In this document: positions 1 through 8,789 of the stretch, in pieces
Numbering within the stretch: the stretch's first letter is position 1
How the letters are laid out: each line of letters opens with the position of its first letter
Assembly: GCA_036501665.1 (NCBI GenBank)
Contig: DASXZW010000117.1
Coordinates: forward strand, 77,132 to 141,131
Length of the DNA: 64,000 nt
Origin: DATAUD01 sp036501665
GTDB taxonomy: Bacteria; Verrucomicrobiota; Verrucomicrobiia; Limisphaerales; Palsa-1400
Direction of reading: 5' to 3'
Position numbers and translations under genes: made by a program
Notes under the pieces: model-generated
Told to the model about the DNA's origin: nothing
The model's database searches: none
The model's input: only the letters and a program-made list of their open reading frames with translations

Positions 1-1406
1 GCAGCGCCCGGCAATTTCTGCACCACGCTCCCGGCAATATCGTTCTTTTCTCCAGCAAATTTCATTCGCTGCTTACTTAAAGCAGCACGTGTGCCATCGA
101 TGGCGGAAGCGCCTTCGACCTCTTTTCTGAGGACACTTGCAACAGCTTGCGAATCAACGTTTTGAGGATCAGAAACCGAGGTGGTTTCGGGGGGAGAAGG
201 ATTGGGAAATGGAGCCTTGTCGAGGCTTTCTGAAGCAACTGTTCCGGCGTGAATTGCCTGTTTCGGCTGCGAACTGCCGCCTTTAACAGCAAAATCCCCG
301 GATGACTGTGCAGCCGCTGCCGCCTGGCCGGGTAATTCGTCAAACTTTGGGATCTCATGGTTTCTGCCCGGATCGGAATCTGCCGATTGTCCAGCAATCG
401 CAGAGGTCGAAGAGGCATCCTGCTGAGAAACTTGTTGTGGAGCGTCAGCATTTTCAGATTTTTCCTGGTGACGCGCAGGGGCGCGCGAATGTATTGAGGC
501 ATTATTGACACGAGCCGAAAAGCCATCGTCCGCTGCAAGCGCCGTGAGAAGGTCTTTTGCCTGCAATGCTTTGTGAACAGGATTCTGAAAGTCTTCAGGC
601 GAAGATGACTTCGCAAATCCAGAAGTGTCCGTGGGAACCGCCGTGTGGAGCGCATTTTCCGAAGACAGCCGACTTGTCAGTACACTTTCTCGCGCGGATG
701 CAAAGAATACTGAGGAACTTTTTTGCGAAGACTCCTCTTGAGTCCCCCGTTCTTCAACAGGCGCGACCGTAGAAAATCGAACTGGCTGGTTCGTCGAAGC
801 TGTTGAACTAGCCTCGTTCGATTCAGTCTCAATTGACAGGTCCCCGCCATCGGCTTTGCTCGAATTGCGCAACCGCGGAATCGCCGAAGCAGCGTTCGGT
901 TGAACCATCGCGGTCATTACCGCGCTGACAATTGAAGCGTCAATCAAATCGCCAGTCTTCGACGGCACGGCATTGGATGCCGGACGCGCCTTGACGCTGC
1001 GGCTCTCATGCCGGCTGTCAGTTCCCTCTTCCTGCGCAACGGGGATTGGGCTGGGGCGAGGAGCGTTGGATTGGGAGGAGCGCCATGATGCGTCCGCCTT
1101 TGAAGCAACAAGAATAGTTTGCTCGCGCCTGTTTCTGAAGGTGGCGGCGGTCGCAGTTTGAGGGGAGCCAGTGACCGAATCCTGGATTTGAGCGGGGTCA
1201 AAAACCTTCGCCTTCGGAGAAAACTCAGCGCGCGTCACATCCGAGCTTTTCACTGGCTCGGGAGTTCTCGCGATGGCCTTCGATACAACAACCGAAAAGT
1301 TTTTTTCAGCGGTTGCTGAATCAGGAAATGTCTTTGGGCGAATGGCTGGAATTCCCTGGCCTTTAACGGCAGGAACTGTCCCGACGAGGTCGGATTTGGG
1401 CATCAT
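1..1406 (-). CDS. fliK: Flagellar hook-length control protein FliK, N-terminal part (partial, runs off left edge)
   Basis: An open frame starts at ATG 1406, where ATG and the TGA of the upstream motE-like gene overlap, and stays open to the window edge. I translated most of it by eye and found no stop. The visible protein of about 467 residues is rich in Ser, Ala, Thr, Pro and Gln with no recognisable fold, which is typical of the FliK N-terminal ruler region. The conserved C-terminal hook domain would lie outside the window. FliK measures hook length and switches export specificity. The identification rests on composition and on the gene order fliI-fliJ-ylxF-fliK known from Bacillus; it is strong by position, weak by motif. 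Confidence 0.75.
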   Translation of the reverse strand, partial: MMPKSDLVGTVPAVKGQGIPAIRPKTFPDSATAEKNFSVVVSKAIARTPEPVKSSDVTRAEFSPKAKVFDPAQIQDSVTGSPQTATAATFRNRREQTILVASKADASWRSSQSNAPRPSPIPVAQEEGTDSRHESRSVKARPASNAVPSKTGDLIDASIVSAVMTAMVQPNAASAIPRLRNSSKADGGDLSIETESNEASSTASTNQPVRFSTVAPVEERGTQEESSQKSSSVFFASARESVLTSRLSSENALHTAVPTDTSGFAKSSSPEDFQNPVHKALQAKDLLTALAADDGFSARVNNASIHSRAPARHQEKSENADAPQQVSQQDASSTSAIAGQSADSDPGRNHEIPKFDELPGQAAAAAQSSGDFAVKGGSSQPKQAIHAGTVASESLDKAPFPNPSPPETTSVSDPQNVDSQAVASVLRKEVEGASAIDGTRAALSKQRMKFAGEKNDIAGSVVQKLPGA

Positions 1407-2002
1407 TTTTTGGCAGGAGTGTGATAAGAGGCGAGACGGAGGCTTTCGGACAACCCTGCGACTCGCCTGGCTTCGGGCTGGCCGTTCTTTGCCAGCGCCT
1501 CAAGAATGGCCGCGGTTTCGGTGTCCTTCATAAATACCATGATCTTGACGACAGCCTGATCTTCCATTTCGGTGAAAACCTTCGCGGCGCTTTCCGGACT
1601 CATATCGGAATAGACCTTGGCGAGTTTCTTCAAATTGACAGTTTCCTCGTCCTTGATGCGCACCACATTCTTGTCAAAATCCAATTGCAATTGATGAACC
1701 GACTGCGTCGCCTGGTTGACTTCCGTTTGTTCGACGGCGAGCCGTTTTGCAAGCTCGTCAAGCTCTTGCTCGCGCTTCTTCACGGCGGCCCGTTCTGACT
1801 TCAACTCCGCGACGAGTTGGTCCGCTTCGGGATTGGTGAATTCCCACGAAGGCCCGGTTTGAACGCGCGCGATCGCCGCGGCATCCGCGGCTGAGCCGTC
1901 GATGGGAATGACGGGCGTCTTCCAAAAAAACACCATGCAAATAAGGTACACCACCGCTCCGCAAATCGCGGCGGTCCAATTGGATGTCAATAATCGTGTC
2001 AT
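1403..2002 (-). CDS. MotE/YlxF-like flagellar coiled-coil protein
   Basis: 199 residues. A single membrane helix spans about residues 10-30, followed by a long charged coiled coil (about 65-125) and a C-terminal segment (about 130-190) with the pattern YSDMSPESAAKVFTEM, which resembles the MgtE N-terminal domain found in MotE-family proteins. In Sinorhizobium MotE is a periplasmic chaperone of the motility protein MotC; in Bacillus the homologue YlxF sits between fliJ and fliK, exactly as here. The start overlaps the end of fliJ by 4 bases and the stop overlaps the fliK start, so translation is probably coupled. Role in stator or hook function is inferred. Confidence 0.75.
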   Translation of the reverse strand: MTRLLTSNWTAAICGAVVYLICMVFFWKTPVIPIDGSAADAAAIARVQTGPSWEFTNPEADQLVAELKSERAAVKKREQELDELAKRLAVEQTEVNQATQSVHQLQLDFDKNVVRIKDEETVNLKKLAKVYSDMSPESAAKVFTEMEDQAVVKIMVFMKDTETAAILEALAKNGQPEARRVAGLSESLRLASYHTPAKK

Positions 2003-2469
2003 TGTAGCGCCTCGGTTGAATCAAGAAGAAAATTAATGCCGGAACGCCGCCCCGCCAGGTCGTCCATCAGCTTTTGCTCCGCGAGAAATTGCTCGCGATG
2101 GTAATGGGCTTTTTGCTTCTCGCGGGATTTATCGACAATTTCCCGCTGCTGACGCGCGGTCAGCATCGCTTGCATCGCCGCATTCACGCGCCGCTCGGCG
2201 ACTCCCATCGCGGCGATGGCTTCATCACGGCGGCGGGTCACAACCCGGTGATAATCGTGCGCCTGAATGATTGTTGACGCCGCGCAACCCTGCGCCATCT
2301 GCCCGCGCAATTCCTTCCAGCAAGCGTCCAATTCTCCCTGGATTAAATTCAAGCGCTCCGCGGCGAGTTGACGGTTGAGCAACGCCTGCGCGTACTGCTC
2401 CATCGCGACTTGTTCCTGGCGTTGCCGAATCGTCCGGACCGCTTCCAATGTAAAGTGAAAGGGTTTCAT
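1999..2469 (-). CDS. fliJ: Flagellar export protein FliJ
   Basis: 156 residues, almost entirely helical and rich in Gln, Arg, Glu and Ala, starting MKPFHFTLEAVRTIRQRQEQ, the usual FliJ opening. FliJ is the soluble stalk-like component of the type III flagellar export ATPase complex; it binds FliI and the gate protein FlhA. It follows fliI with a 6-base gap and overlaps the motE-like gene by 4 bases. Length fits the family (about 145-160 residues). Sequence conservation in this family is low, so the call relies on the opening pattern, coiled coil and position. Confidence 0.88.
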   Translation of the reverse strand: MKPFHFTLEAVRTIRQRQEQVAMEQYAQALLNRQLAAERLNLIQGELDACWKELRGQMAQGCAASTIIQAHDYHRVVTRRRDEAIAAMGVAERRVNAAMQAMLTARQQREIVDKSREKQKAHYHREQFLAEQKLMDDLAGRRSGINFLLDSTEALQ

Positions 2470-2475
2470 GCGCCG

Positions 2476-3855
2476 TTAGCGGGTTTTTCGCGCAACCGGA
2501 GCCGTTTGTCGCGGGGCGGACATCACCTCGGAGAGAAGCGACCAACTTTGGGGAATTGAAAATCCGTCGGCCACCGGTTGACGAAGGAAAGTTTTGAGCG
2601 GCTCCTGCAATTGTATGCTCAGGTCAATCGCGGGATTCGCGCCTGCGGGGTAAGCGCCGATATTGATCAAATCCTGGTTCTTGCGATAAACCGCCAGCGA
2701 CTCTCGCGCGCGCGAAGCCAGTTGCTGTTGCTCCGGCGTGGTCAAGTCCCGGGTCAAACGGCTGACACTCTCCAGCACGTCGATCGCGGGATAATGATTT
2801 TGCGTGGCCAGTTCGCGCGTCAATACTATGTGGCCGTCAAGAATAGAACGCACCGCGTCCGCGATGGGATCGTTCATGTCGTCGGCTTCGACCAAAACTG
2901 TAAAGAGTCCAGTGATTGAACCGCGCTCACCCGAACCGGCGCGTTCGAGGAGTTGGGGCAGCAGCGAAAATACCGAAGGCGTGTAACCCTTGGTCGCAGG
3001 CGGCTCACCGACGGCGAGTCCAATTTCACGTTGCGCCATCGCGAACCGCGTGACCGAATCCATCATCAACAGAACGTTTTGTCCCTTGTCACGAAAATGT
3101 TCCGCGATGCCCATCGCCACGAATGCGCCCTTCAATCGCGCAATCGCCGGCTGGTCGGAAGTCACGACAACCACCACCGATTTGCGGCGGCCCGCCTCGT
3201 CCAAATCTTTTTCCAGAAATTCGCGCACTTCGCGGCCTCGTTCGCCGATCAGCGCAATGACATTGACGTCCGCTTCCGCCTGGCTGGCGATCATTCCAAG
3301 TAAAGTTGATTTTCCGACGCCGGAGCCGGCGAAAATTCCCATGCGCTGCCCGCGTCCGCACGGCGTAAACGCGTCGATGGCTTTGATCCCGGTGCGAAAT
3401 GCCTGCGTGATTCGCTGTCGCTTTAACGGATGCGGCGGTTTCAAATTCAGCGCGATCTCCGCGTCCGCTTCAATGGGACCTTTCTCGTCAAGAGGATTTC
3501 CCAGGCCGCCGATGACGCGGCCCTTCAACGATTCCCCAACGGGAACGCTCAAGGAAGTTCCGAGCGCGACGACTTCGCTGCCGGGATGAATTCCAAAAGT
3601 TTCGCCCAACGGCATGAGCAGCACGTGGTTGTTCCGAAATCCGACAACTTCCGCGAGCGTGGAACCGTCGTGCCGCGCTGATTCAATCCGGCACAGTTCG
3701 CCGACGCCCGCCAAAGGCCCTTCGGATTCGATGACCAGACCGATGAGCTGGATCACGCGGCCATGACTGCGAACGACCCGGGTTTCCTGCGCTTTGCGGA
3801 GCAGGCCTTCGAGGCGGTTCGTCGGCAATGGTTGTGGGTGCGGCTGGCAGGTCAT
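2476..3855 (-). CDS. fliI: Flagellum-specific ATPase FliI
   Basis: 459 residues. The Walker A loop AGSGVGKS lies near residues 176-183 and the Walker B strand VLLMMDS near 264; the F1-beta-like core and C-terminal helices (DLTTPEQQ and onward) follow. FliI powers export of rod, hook and filament subunits through the flagellar type III apparatus, regulated by FliH and coupled by FliJ. Its ATG at 3855 overlaps the fliH stop by 4 bases, indicating coupled translation. Length matches the family (about 440-460). Related type III secretion ATPases are excluded by the flagellar neighbours. Confidence 0.97.
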   Translation of the reverse strand: MTCQPHPQPLPTNRLEGLLRKAQETRVVRSHGRVIQLIGLVIESEGPLAGVGELCRIESARHDGSTLAEVVGFRNNHVLLMPLGETFGIHPGSEVVALGTSLSVPVGESLKGRVIGGLGNPLDEKGPIEADAEIALNLKPPHPLKRQRITQAFRTGIKAIDAFTPCGRGQRMGIFAGSGVGKSTLLGMIASQAEADVNVIALIGERGREVREFLEKDLDEAGRRKSVVVVVTSDQPAIARLKGAFVAMGIAEHFRDKGQNVLLMMDSVTRFAMAQREIGLAVGEPPATKGYTPSVFSLLPQLLERAGSGERGSITGLFTVLVEADDMNDPIADAVRSILDGHIVLTRELATQNHYPAIDVLESVSRLTRDLTTPEQQQLASRARESLAVYRKNQDLINIGAYPAGANPAIDLSIQLQEPLKTFLRQPVADGFSIPQSWSLLSEVMSAPRQTAPVARKTR

Positions 3856-4493
3856 GGAAGAAGATTCCTTTTGAGCAGGTCAAATTTGGTTTCACGCCGG
3901 GCGTCAACAATACCAAAGCGCGTCTGCACCAAACATCCGCCTCGCGTGACTTCGGGCGAGCCAAGAAAGCGAAATTCCGTTGCGCCCCCGCTGTTCTCCA
4001 ACAGCAAAGAACTGCTGTTTTGCAAAATTTCCAAATCCGCGGGATGCAGGCGAATCGTAACTTGCGCGGTGCCTTCGACTTGACCCAAGGCATCCTGTAT
4101 CGCGGCTTCCACCATTTCGGTGGATATCGGCATCTCTGCGACAAGTTTCTGCGCCACTTCCAACGCAAGAGAAACAAGCGTATTCTCCGTATCCCGGACC
4201 ACCTGTGGCACCGCCTCGCTCATCGACTTCATGATGCCCTGAAACAACTCGTTCATTTCGCCGCGCTGTTTGATCAATTGTTCGCTCACGGATTTTTCGC
4301 CGTCGATGCGGCCGCGGTCGTACGCGGCGTGCAATTGGTCTTGATCTTCTCGCGCTAGCACGGGCTTGGGCGCGGGGATTGGCGCGGGCGCGTGAACCTT
4401 CGGCGGAACTTCGCTTTGAACCGCGGTGATCGTAGGGCATTCGCTGGCCAGTTGCGCTCCGACCAGGCGGACGTCGCGCAGGGGCTTGGACAT
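3852..4493 (-). CDS. fliH: Flagellar assembly protein FliH
   Basis: 213 residues from ATG 4493 (MSKPLRDVRLVGAQ). The frame is open further upstream, but that part lies inside fliG and has no FliH character. A Pro/Ala-rich stretch (about 30-50, repeated AP) is followed by a helical central part and a C-terminal V-ATPase-E-like domain ending in GGCLVQTRFGIVDARRE, which is typical of FliH/YscL. FliH dimers hold FliI inactive and dock it to FliN at the C ring. It lies 10 bases after fliG and overlaps fliI by 4 bases. Confidence 0.9.
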   Translation of the reverse strand: MSKPLRDVRLVGAQLASECPTITAVQSEVPPKVHAPAPIPAPKPVLAREDQDQLHAAYDRGRIDGEKSVSEQLIKQRGEMNELFQGIMKSMSEAVPQVVRDTENTLVSLALEVAQKLVAEMPISTEMVEAAIQDALGQVEGTAQVTIRLHPADLEILQNSSSLLLENSGGATEFRFLGSPEVTRGGCLVQTRFGIVDARRETKFDLLKRNLLP

Positions 4494-4503
4494 GATGATG
4501 GTT

Positions 4504-5544
4504 TCAGACCAGGTATTCATCGCGTGAACCGCTTGTGGCGGCGCTAAGGTCCAGTTCGCCTTCGGATTCGAGCTGGCGAACACTGTCAATAATCCGCATT
4601 TGCGCGGCCTCGATGTCCTTTTTCTTGATGGCGCCGAGGAAGCTGATTTCTTCGTTGACGGTTTCCGCCGCGCGTTTGGAAATCGCGCCGAGCAGCGCGC
4701 TTTTGACTTTCGGGCTGGCGGTCTTGAGCGAAACCGCGAGGTCCCGCATATCGACTTCGCGCATGACTTTTTGCAGCGATTGCGCGTCGAGAAGCGCGAG
4801 TTCGTCGAAGGTGAACATTTTCTGGCGAATGGCCCGGCCGAGTTCCGGGTTGCGCTGTTCCAAATCCAAAAGCATCGACTGGCTGAGATTTTTATCCAGC
4901 GTGTTGAGGAGTTCGGCGGCATTCTTGACACCGCCCGTCTGGCTCAAGGCGCGCGTCGGCTTGGCCCCCGCCTTTTGATTGAGCACATCGATGATGCGCT
5001 CCACAACTTCCATGGGCGTTGGCGTCAATGTGGCGAGGCGCTCGACAACTTTGTCGCGCAAATCGCCTTTCAAAAGCACCAACACCTGGCCGCCTTTTTC
5101 AACCGGCAAATAACTCAGGATCAAGGCGATGGTCTGCGGCTGCTCATTTTTCAAAAGGTTGAAGAGTTGCCGCACATCCATGTCAACAATCTGTTGCATC
5201 GCCGCCAGCGGGACGCGGGTTGGCGCGACGCGGCCAATGATGTCCGACGCGCGGAACATGCCGACCGATTTTTCGAGGACCGCCTTGGTAAAATTGACGC
5301 CGCCAAGAACTCCGGTGCTGGCCTGGACTGCAACATCCGTAAACTCCCGCAATACTTCCCCCTGCATTTCCTGGCTGATGATCCCCATCTTGGACATCTC
5401 CACCGAAACCGCTTCCACTTCGTGTTCGTCCATGCTCTTCATCATCTGCGCGGCGCTGTCCGGCCCGAGAATGATGAGCAAGGCGCCAAGCTTTTGAACC
5501 TTCGTCATTTTGACGAAGTCCAGGATGGGTGACTCGATTTCCAT
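4504..5544 (-). CDS. fliG: Flagellar motor switch protein FliG
   Basis: 346 residues. N-terminal domain (KVQKLGALLIILGPDSA), middle domain with the near-invariant QPQTIALILSYLP around residue 135, and the C-terminal torque-generating domain with charged residues around 280-310. FliG sits on the cytoplasmic face of the MS ring, binds FliF at its N terminus, FliM through its middle domain and the stator MotA through its C-terminal charged helix. Length agrees with the family (about 330-345). It is 9 bases downstream of fliF in the operon. Confidence 0.97.
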   Translation of the reverse strand: MEIESPILDFVKMTKVQKLGALLIILGPDSAAQMMKSMDEHEVEAVSVEMSKMGIISQEMQGEVLREFTDVAVQASTGVLGGVNFTKAVLEKSVGMFRASDIIGRVAPTRVPLAAMQQIVDMDVRQLFNLLKNEQPQTIALILSYLPVEKGGQVLVLLKGDLRDKVVERLATLTPTPMEVVERIIDVLNQKAGAKPTRALSQTGGVKNAAELLNTLDKNLSQSMLLDLEQRNPELGRAIRQKMFTFDELALLDAQSLQKVMREVDMRDLAVSLKTASPKVKSALLGAISKRAAETVNEEISFLGAIKKKDIEAAQMRIIDSVRQLESEGELDLSAATSGSRDEYLV

Positions 5545-5553
5545 GATGACTTG

Positions 5554-7179
5554 CTAGTTTGAAGGTTTACCGCGAGTCAGCCATGTGCGGACTGCCTGGC
5601 TCATATTGGCCGGATTTTCGCGGATCAACTGGTTTAAAACCTCGACTGTCACAACACCTTCGCCAACGATGCCCTTGCCGTGCTTGCCGTTTCCATTTCC
5701 ATTGCCGTTGGTGTGACCGTTGCCGATGGGGATGCCGATCGGAATGTCATCCACCTTGGTTTGCTTCAACGCGCGCCAGAACATAAATAGAATCCCGACA
5801 GCCATCGCCGGATAAATCATTTTTTGCGCCGAATCCATCCAGAACTGTTTTTTCTCCTGCTGGTCAAGTTGCTGGGTCAAGTCCGTTGCGACCTGGTCAT
5901 TGAACGGCATTTCTTCGAGCACAAGTTCATCTTTACGGTCGGTGTCGCTGTTTTGCTGAATGCCAAGGGCGTCTTGGACAATATGTCGAAGCTTCTCCAA
6001 CTCTTCCGGCGTGCGGGGCACCGCCTTGCGATCAGCGCCTTTGCCTTCAAATTTCTCAGCCACGAAGACGGCGGTGGAGAGCCTTTTTATTCCGCCCGCC
6101 CCTTCGATTACGTTGCTCGTATTTTTGTTGATCTCGTAACTGGAGGTGGTGGTTTTCTTGCGGGTATGGTTGCCGTTGACGGGCGCGGCAGCGACGGCGT
6201 TCGTATTCGGATTGTCTTTATCCGCGCCGGCGTTCGCGGTGGAACCGGCCAGTCCTCCGGTGGGGGTCATTGAGGAATCGGTGAGGTCTTCGGTGATCGA
6301 TGTGCTGCGTTCCACTTTGCTGTCCGGGTCAAATTTCTCCTCCGACTTGGTGACGGTGTCCCAATTCATGTCCGCCGAAACGCGCACGACCGCCTGGCCA
6401 GGACCCAAAACTTTCTCCAACATCCCTTCGGCCTTTTTTGTCAAGTATTGCTCAAGGTTGCGGCGCGCGCTGAGTTGATTGCCGGAAAGGCCGGCGACAG
6501 AATCGTTTTCCTGATTCTCGGAAAGCACATTGCCCTGGTTATCGACGACGGAAACGCTGTTGGCCTGCAACCCTTCGACGCTGTTGGCCACGAGAAAACG
6601 AATCGAATTGACAGCCGACTGCGGCAATTGCCCGTTGCCCTTGACCCGAACGAAGACAGAAGCGGTCGGCTTGCGTCCGCTATCTGTGAGGAGGCGATTT
6701 TCAGGCATTACGATCATGACACGGGCCGTCTCCACCTGGTCAAGCTGGCTGATGGTCCGGGCCAATTCCCCCTGGACGGCGCGAGTATAATTGGCGTGCT
6801 GCACAAAATCTGAAATCCCGAAGTTCGCCTTGTCAAAAATCTCAAACCCAACGCCCTGATTCTGGGGAATGCCTTTGCTGGCCATCTGCATCCGAACTTG
6901 ATAGACCCTGTCGGCAGGCACCAAAATAGAACCGCCGGTCTGGTTGACTTTATAAGGAACCTTCGTCTCCTCCAGCGCGGCGACAACTTTCGCCGATTCC
7001 GTCTCGTCGAGCTTTCCGTAAAGAAGCGCGTAATCCGAGTGGCTTGACCAAAGGGCCAGCCCGGCCAATCCGACTATCGTCACCAGCGTGGCCATGACAA
7101 TGCTGATGCGCTGGTTGAGGCCAAGCTGTTTCCAAATCGCCGCGAGCTGCTGGCCCACTTGAGAGAAGTTTTTGTTCAT
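5554..7179 (-). CDS. fliF: Flagellar MS-ring protein FliF
   Basis: 541 residues with the two expected membrane helices, one near residues 25-45 and one near 455-475, enclosing the periplasmic ring-building motifs. The N-terminal YscJ/FliF domain includes QMASKGIPQNQGVGFE, and the segment ending in ENRLLTDSG is typical. FliF multimerises into the MS ring, the first structure built in the basal body, and its cytoplasmic C terminus binds FliG. A Gly/Asn repeat (NGHTNGNGNGNGKHGKG) near residues 485-505 is a flexible linker before the FliG-binding tail. It lies 58 bases after fliE. Confidence 0.97.
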   Translation of the reverse strand: MNKNFSQVGQQLAAIWKQLGLNQRISIVMATLVTIVGLAGLALWSSHSDYALLYGKLDETESAKVVAALEETKVPYKVNQTGGSILVPADRVYQVRMQMASKGIPQNQGVGFEIFDKANFGISDFVQHANYTRAVQGELARTISQLDQVETARVMIVMPENRLLTDSGRKPTASVFVRVKGNGQLPQSAVNSIRFLVANSVEGLQANSVSVVDNQGNVLSENQENDSVAGLSGNQLSARRNLEQYLTKKAEGMLEKVLGPGQAVVRVSADMNWDTVTKSEEKFDPDSKVERSTSITEDLTDSSMTPTGGLAGSTANAGADKDNPNTNAVAAAPVNGNHTRKKTTTSSYEINKNTSNVIEGAGGIKRLSTAVFVAEKFEGKGADRKAVPRTPEELEKLRHIVQDALGIQQNSDTDRKDELVLEEMPFNDQVATDLTQQLDQQEKKQFWMDSAQKMIYPAMAVGILFMFWRALKQTKVDDIPIGIPIGNGHTNGNGNGNGKHGKGIVGEGVVTVEVLNQLIRENPANMSQAVRTWLTRGKPSN

Positions 7180-7237
7180 TAAGAAATTGGGTCGCCATCA
7201 AACGTCCGGCTCGGGCGATTGGTTTTTTTGGTTGTTG

Positions 7238-7693
7238 TCATACCGACATCCGCATCAATTCCTGGTACGAATCCAGCACCTTGTTTCGCACTTCGACCAT
7301 CATCTGAAATGAAACGCTGGCTTCCTCCATCGAGATCATGGCCTGGTGCAACGAAACGTTTTTCCCGCTCATCAAACCGTTCACGGCATCGGTGCCGGCG
7401 GCTTGCTGCGCTGATACGTCATTCACAAAATCGCCCAGCAAATTCTGAAATGCGCTGCCCGACGAACCGGGAAGAACCGGCTGCGCTGCAATCGAGGAAA
7501 CGGCGGAGGAAACCGACGAATCGCCACCTGACGCCGGAATTGACGAAGGAGATTGGTATGTGACACCTGCGCCGAATTTTTGGAGGTCTGCCAGCGAAAT
7601 AGACTTGGCAGCGCTCGATTCATGCGCCGGATCAAGCGCCGACAGCCCCATTTGCGGGCCGCCAACCATTCTTAATGCCGAAAGAGCGTCCAT
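7238..7693 (-). CDS. fliE: Flagellar hook-basal body protein FliE
   Basis: 151 residues. The last 75 or so carry the FliE pattern: VNGLMSGKNVSLHQAMISME, then EVRNKVLDSYQELMRM. FliE links the MS ring to the proximal rod and is the first protein exported. Most FliE proteins are about 100 residues, so this one has an N-terminal extension of about 50 residues with Ser/Ala-rich sequence; a downstream start is possible but no better in-frame ATG is obvious. It is 17 bases after flgC. Confidence 0.9.
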   Translation of the reverse strand: MDALSALRMVGGPQMGLSALDPAHESSAAKSISLADLQKFGAGVTYQSPSSIPASGGDSSVSSAVSSIAAQPVLPGSSGSAFQNLLGDFVNDVSAQQAAGTDAVNGLMSGKNVSLHQAMISMEEASVSFQMMVEVRNKVLDSYQELMRMSV

Positions 7694-7710
7694 TTTTTAA
7701 AGCGCGATTG

Positions 7711-8142
7711 TCAATGTTTCCCGATGGACAAAGCCTGCATGGCCATCGTGCGGGCATTCTTGACTACCGCGAGATTCGCTTCAAAAGCCCGCGTGCTGGT
7801 GATCATGTCCACCATTTCCTCGTGGATGTTGATGTCGGGCATGGCGACCATTCCCTTGGAATTGGCGTCGGGATGGGTTGGGTTGTAAACCATGCGAGGC
7901 TCTTTGTTGTCCTTGACGATGCGCGCGATTTGCACCGACTGCGGGACTGCGCCGCCAGCCTCGTTGGCTTGTTGCATTTGCAGAACCGACTCGAAAACGA
8001 CCTGCTGGCGCTGATACGGTTTTCCATCAAGTCCCTTGGTCGTATCAACGTTTGCGATGTTTTGGGATACCACGTCCATCCGCATCCGTTCGGCGTCCAG
8101 GGCGGATGCGGTGCTGTTGATTCCGGGGATAAGATCAATCAT
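7711..8142 (-). CDS. flgC: Flagellar basal-body rod protein FlgC
   Basis: 143 residues. The N-terminal rod motif (DVVSQNIANVDTT) and C-terminal DMITSTRAFEANLAVVKNA are diagnostic of FlgC. Together with FlgB, FlgF and FlgG it forms the periplasmic rod. The start ATG at 8142 lies 9 bases after the flgB stop. Length matches the family (about 135-150). Confidence 0.96.
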   Translation of the reverse strand: MIDLIPGINSTASALDAERMRMDVVSQNIANVDTTKGLDGKPYQRQQVVFESVLQMQQANEAGGAVPQSVQIARIVKDNKEPRMVYNPTHPDANSKGMVAMPDINIHEEMVDMITSTRAFEANLAVVKNARTMAMQALSIGKH

Positions 8143-8151
8143 AGGTCAGGT

Positions 8152-8532
8152 TTAGCTTTTGCCGGTGATGGCCATGCGCATTTTCGCGAGTTGATTGGTC
8201 ACCAGTTGGGTTTCCAATGCGTGCTCCACCATATTTTGGTTCATGTGCAGCAATTCGGTTTCCAACTGAACGGTGTTGCCATCCGAACGGCTGGATCGAG
8301 CCGAGCTATCGACCGCCAGTTGCGGTTGGACGGCGGCGATTTGCTCCGGGTCCCGGTTGGAGACGGCCTGCTTTAGCTGCGCCTCAAAACTCGTCGATAC
8401 ATCGAGGCGCTTGTAGTTGGGGGTTTCGATATTGGCCAAATTGCTGGCGATGGCGTCCTGCCGCAATACCGTGACATCCAGCATCCTTTTGGCTGCCAGA
8501 TAATTCGAATCGGTAAAGAGACCTTCAATCAT
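8152..8532 (-). CDS. flgB: Flagellar basal-body rod protein FlgB
   Basis: 126 residues from ATG 8532 (MIEGLFTDSNYLAAKRML). The motif DAIASNLANIETPNYKR is the conserved rod-protein N-terminal signature; the C terminus ends with the helix NQLAKMRMAITG. A GTG at 8553 in the same frame would add 7 residues, but the sigma54-type promoter at 8554-8571 predicts transcription to begin near 8546, downstream of that GTG, which favours the ATG. This is the first gene of the operon. Confidence 0.93.
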   Translation of the reverse strand: MIEGLFTDSNYLAAKRMLDVTVLRQDAIASNLANIETPNYKRLDVSTSFEAQLKQAVSNRDPEQIAAVQPQLAVDSSARSSRSDGNTVQLETELLHMNQNMVEHALETQLVTNQLAKMRMAITGKS

Positions 8533-8553
8533 ATCAATAATTCCGTCCCTCAC

Positions 8554-8571
8554 TTAGCAACCGATATGCCA
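8554..8571 (-). promoter_or_regulatory. Candidate sigma54 (-24/-12) promoter of the flagellar operon
   Basis: Read on the minus strand, the site is TGGCATATCGGTTGCTAA: GG and GC are separated by exactly 10 bases, with TGGCA and TTGC boxes as in the RpoN consensus. It lies just before flgB, predicting a start of transcription near 8546 and a short leader. RpoN control of rod and export genes is known in several flagellated bacteria. No activator gene is visible nearby. Confidence 0.6.
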
Positions 8572-8789
8572 GCGCGAAAAGGGCCTGAAAATCAGTGATT
8601 TACAGAAGTTGACCGAACGGGAAGAGGCAAATTATGACCGCAACTTACGAGGAGGTAGGCAAGAATGGCCTTGTCTCAAAGTGCGGTTTTTGGCCGATTT
8701 CCCCTTAAGCCTTTCGCAGTCCACGCCGATGGAACGGAACTTGCGATACCAATAGTCAATAATAACCAACGATGCATTATTAAGGCCAA

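Noticed and set aside
77..655. Minus-strand frame of 192 codons at the left edge
   Set aside because: It is in a different frame from the continuous FliK frame that begins at 1406 and stays open to the edge; the product is Arg/Leu-rich without any family resemblance.
3852..4931. Extended FliH start in an open frame inside fliG
   Set aside because: The upstream part is antiparallel-frame shadow of fliG; the ATG at 4493 gives a normal FliH and follows the fliG stop.
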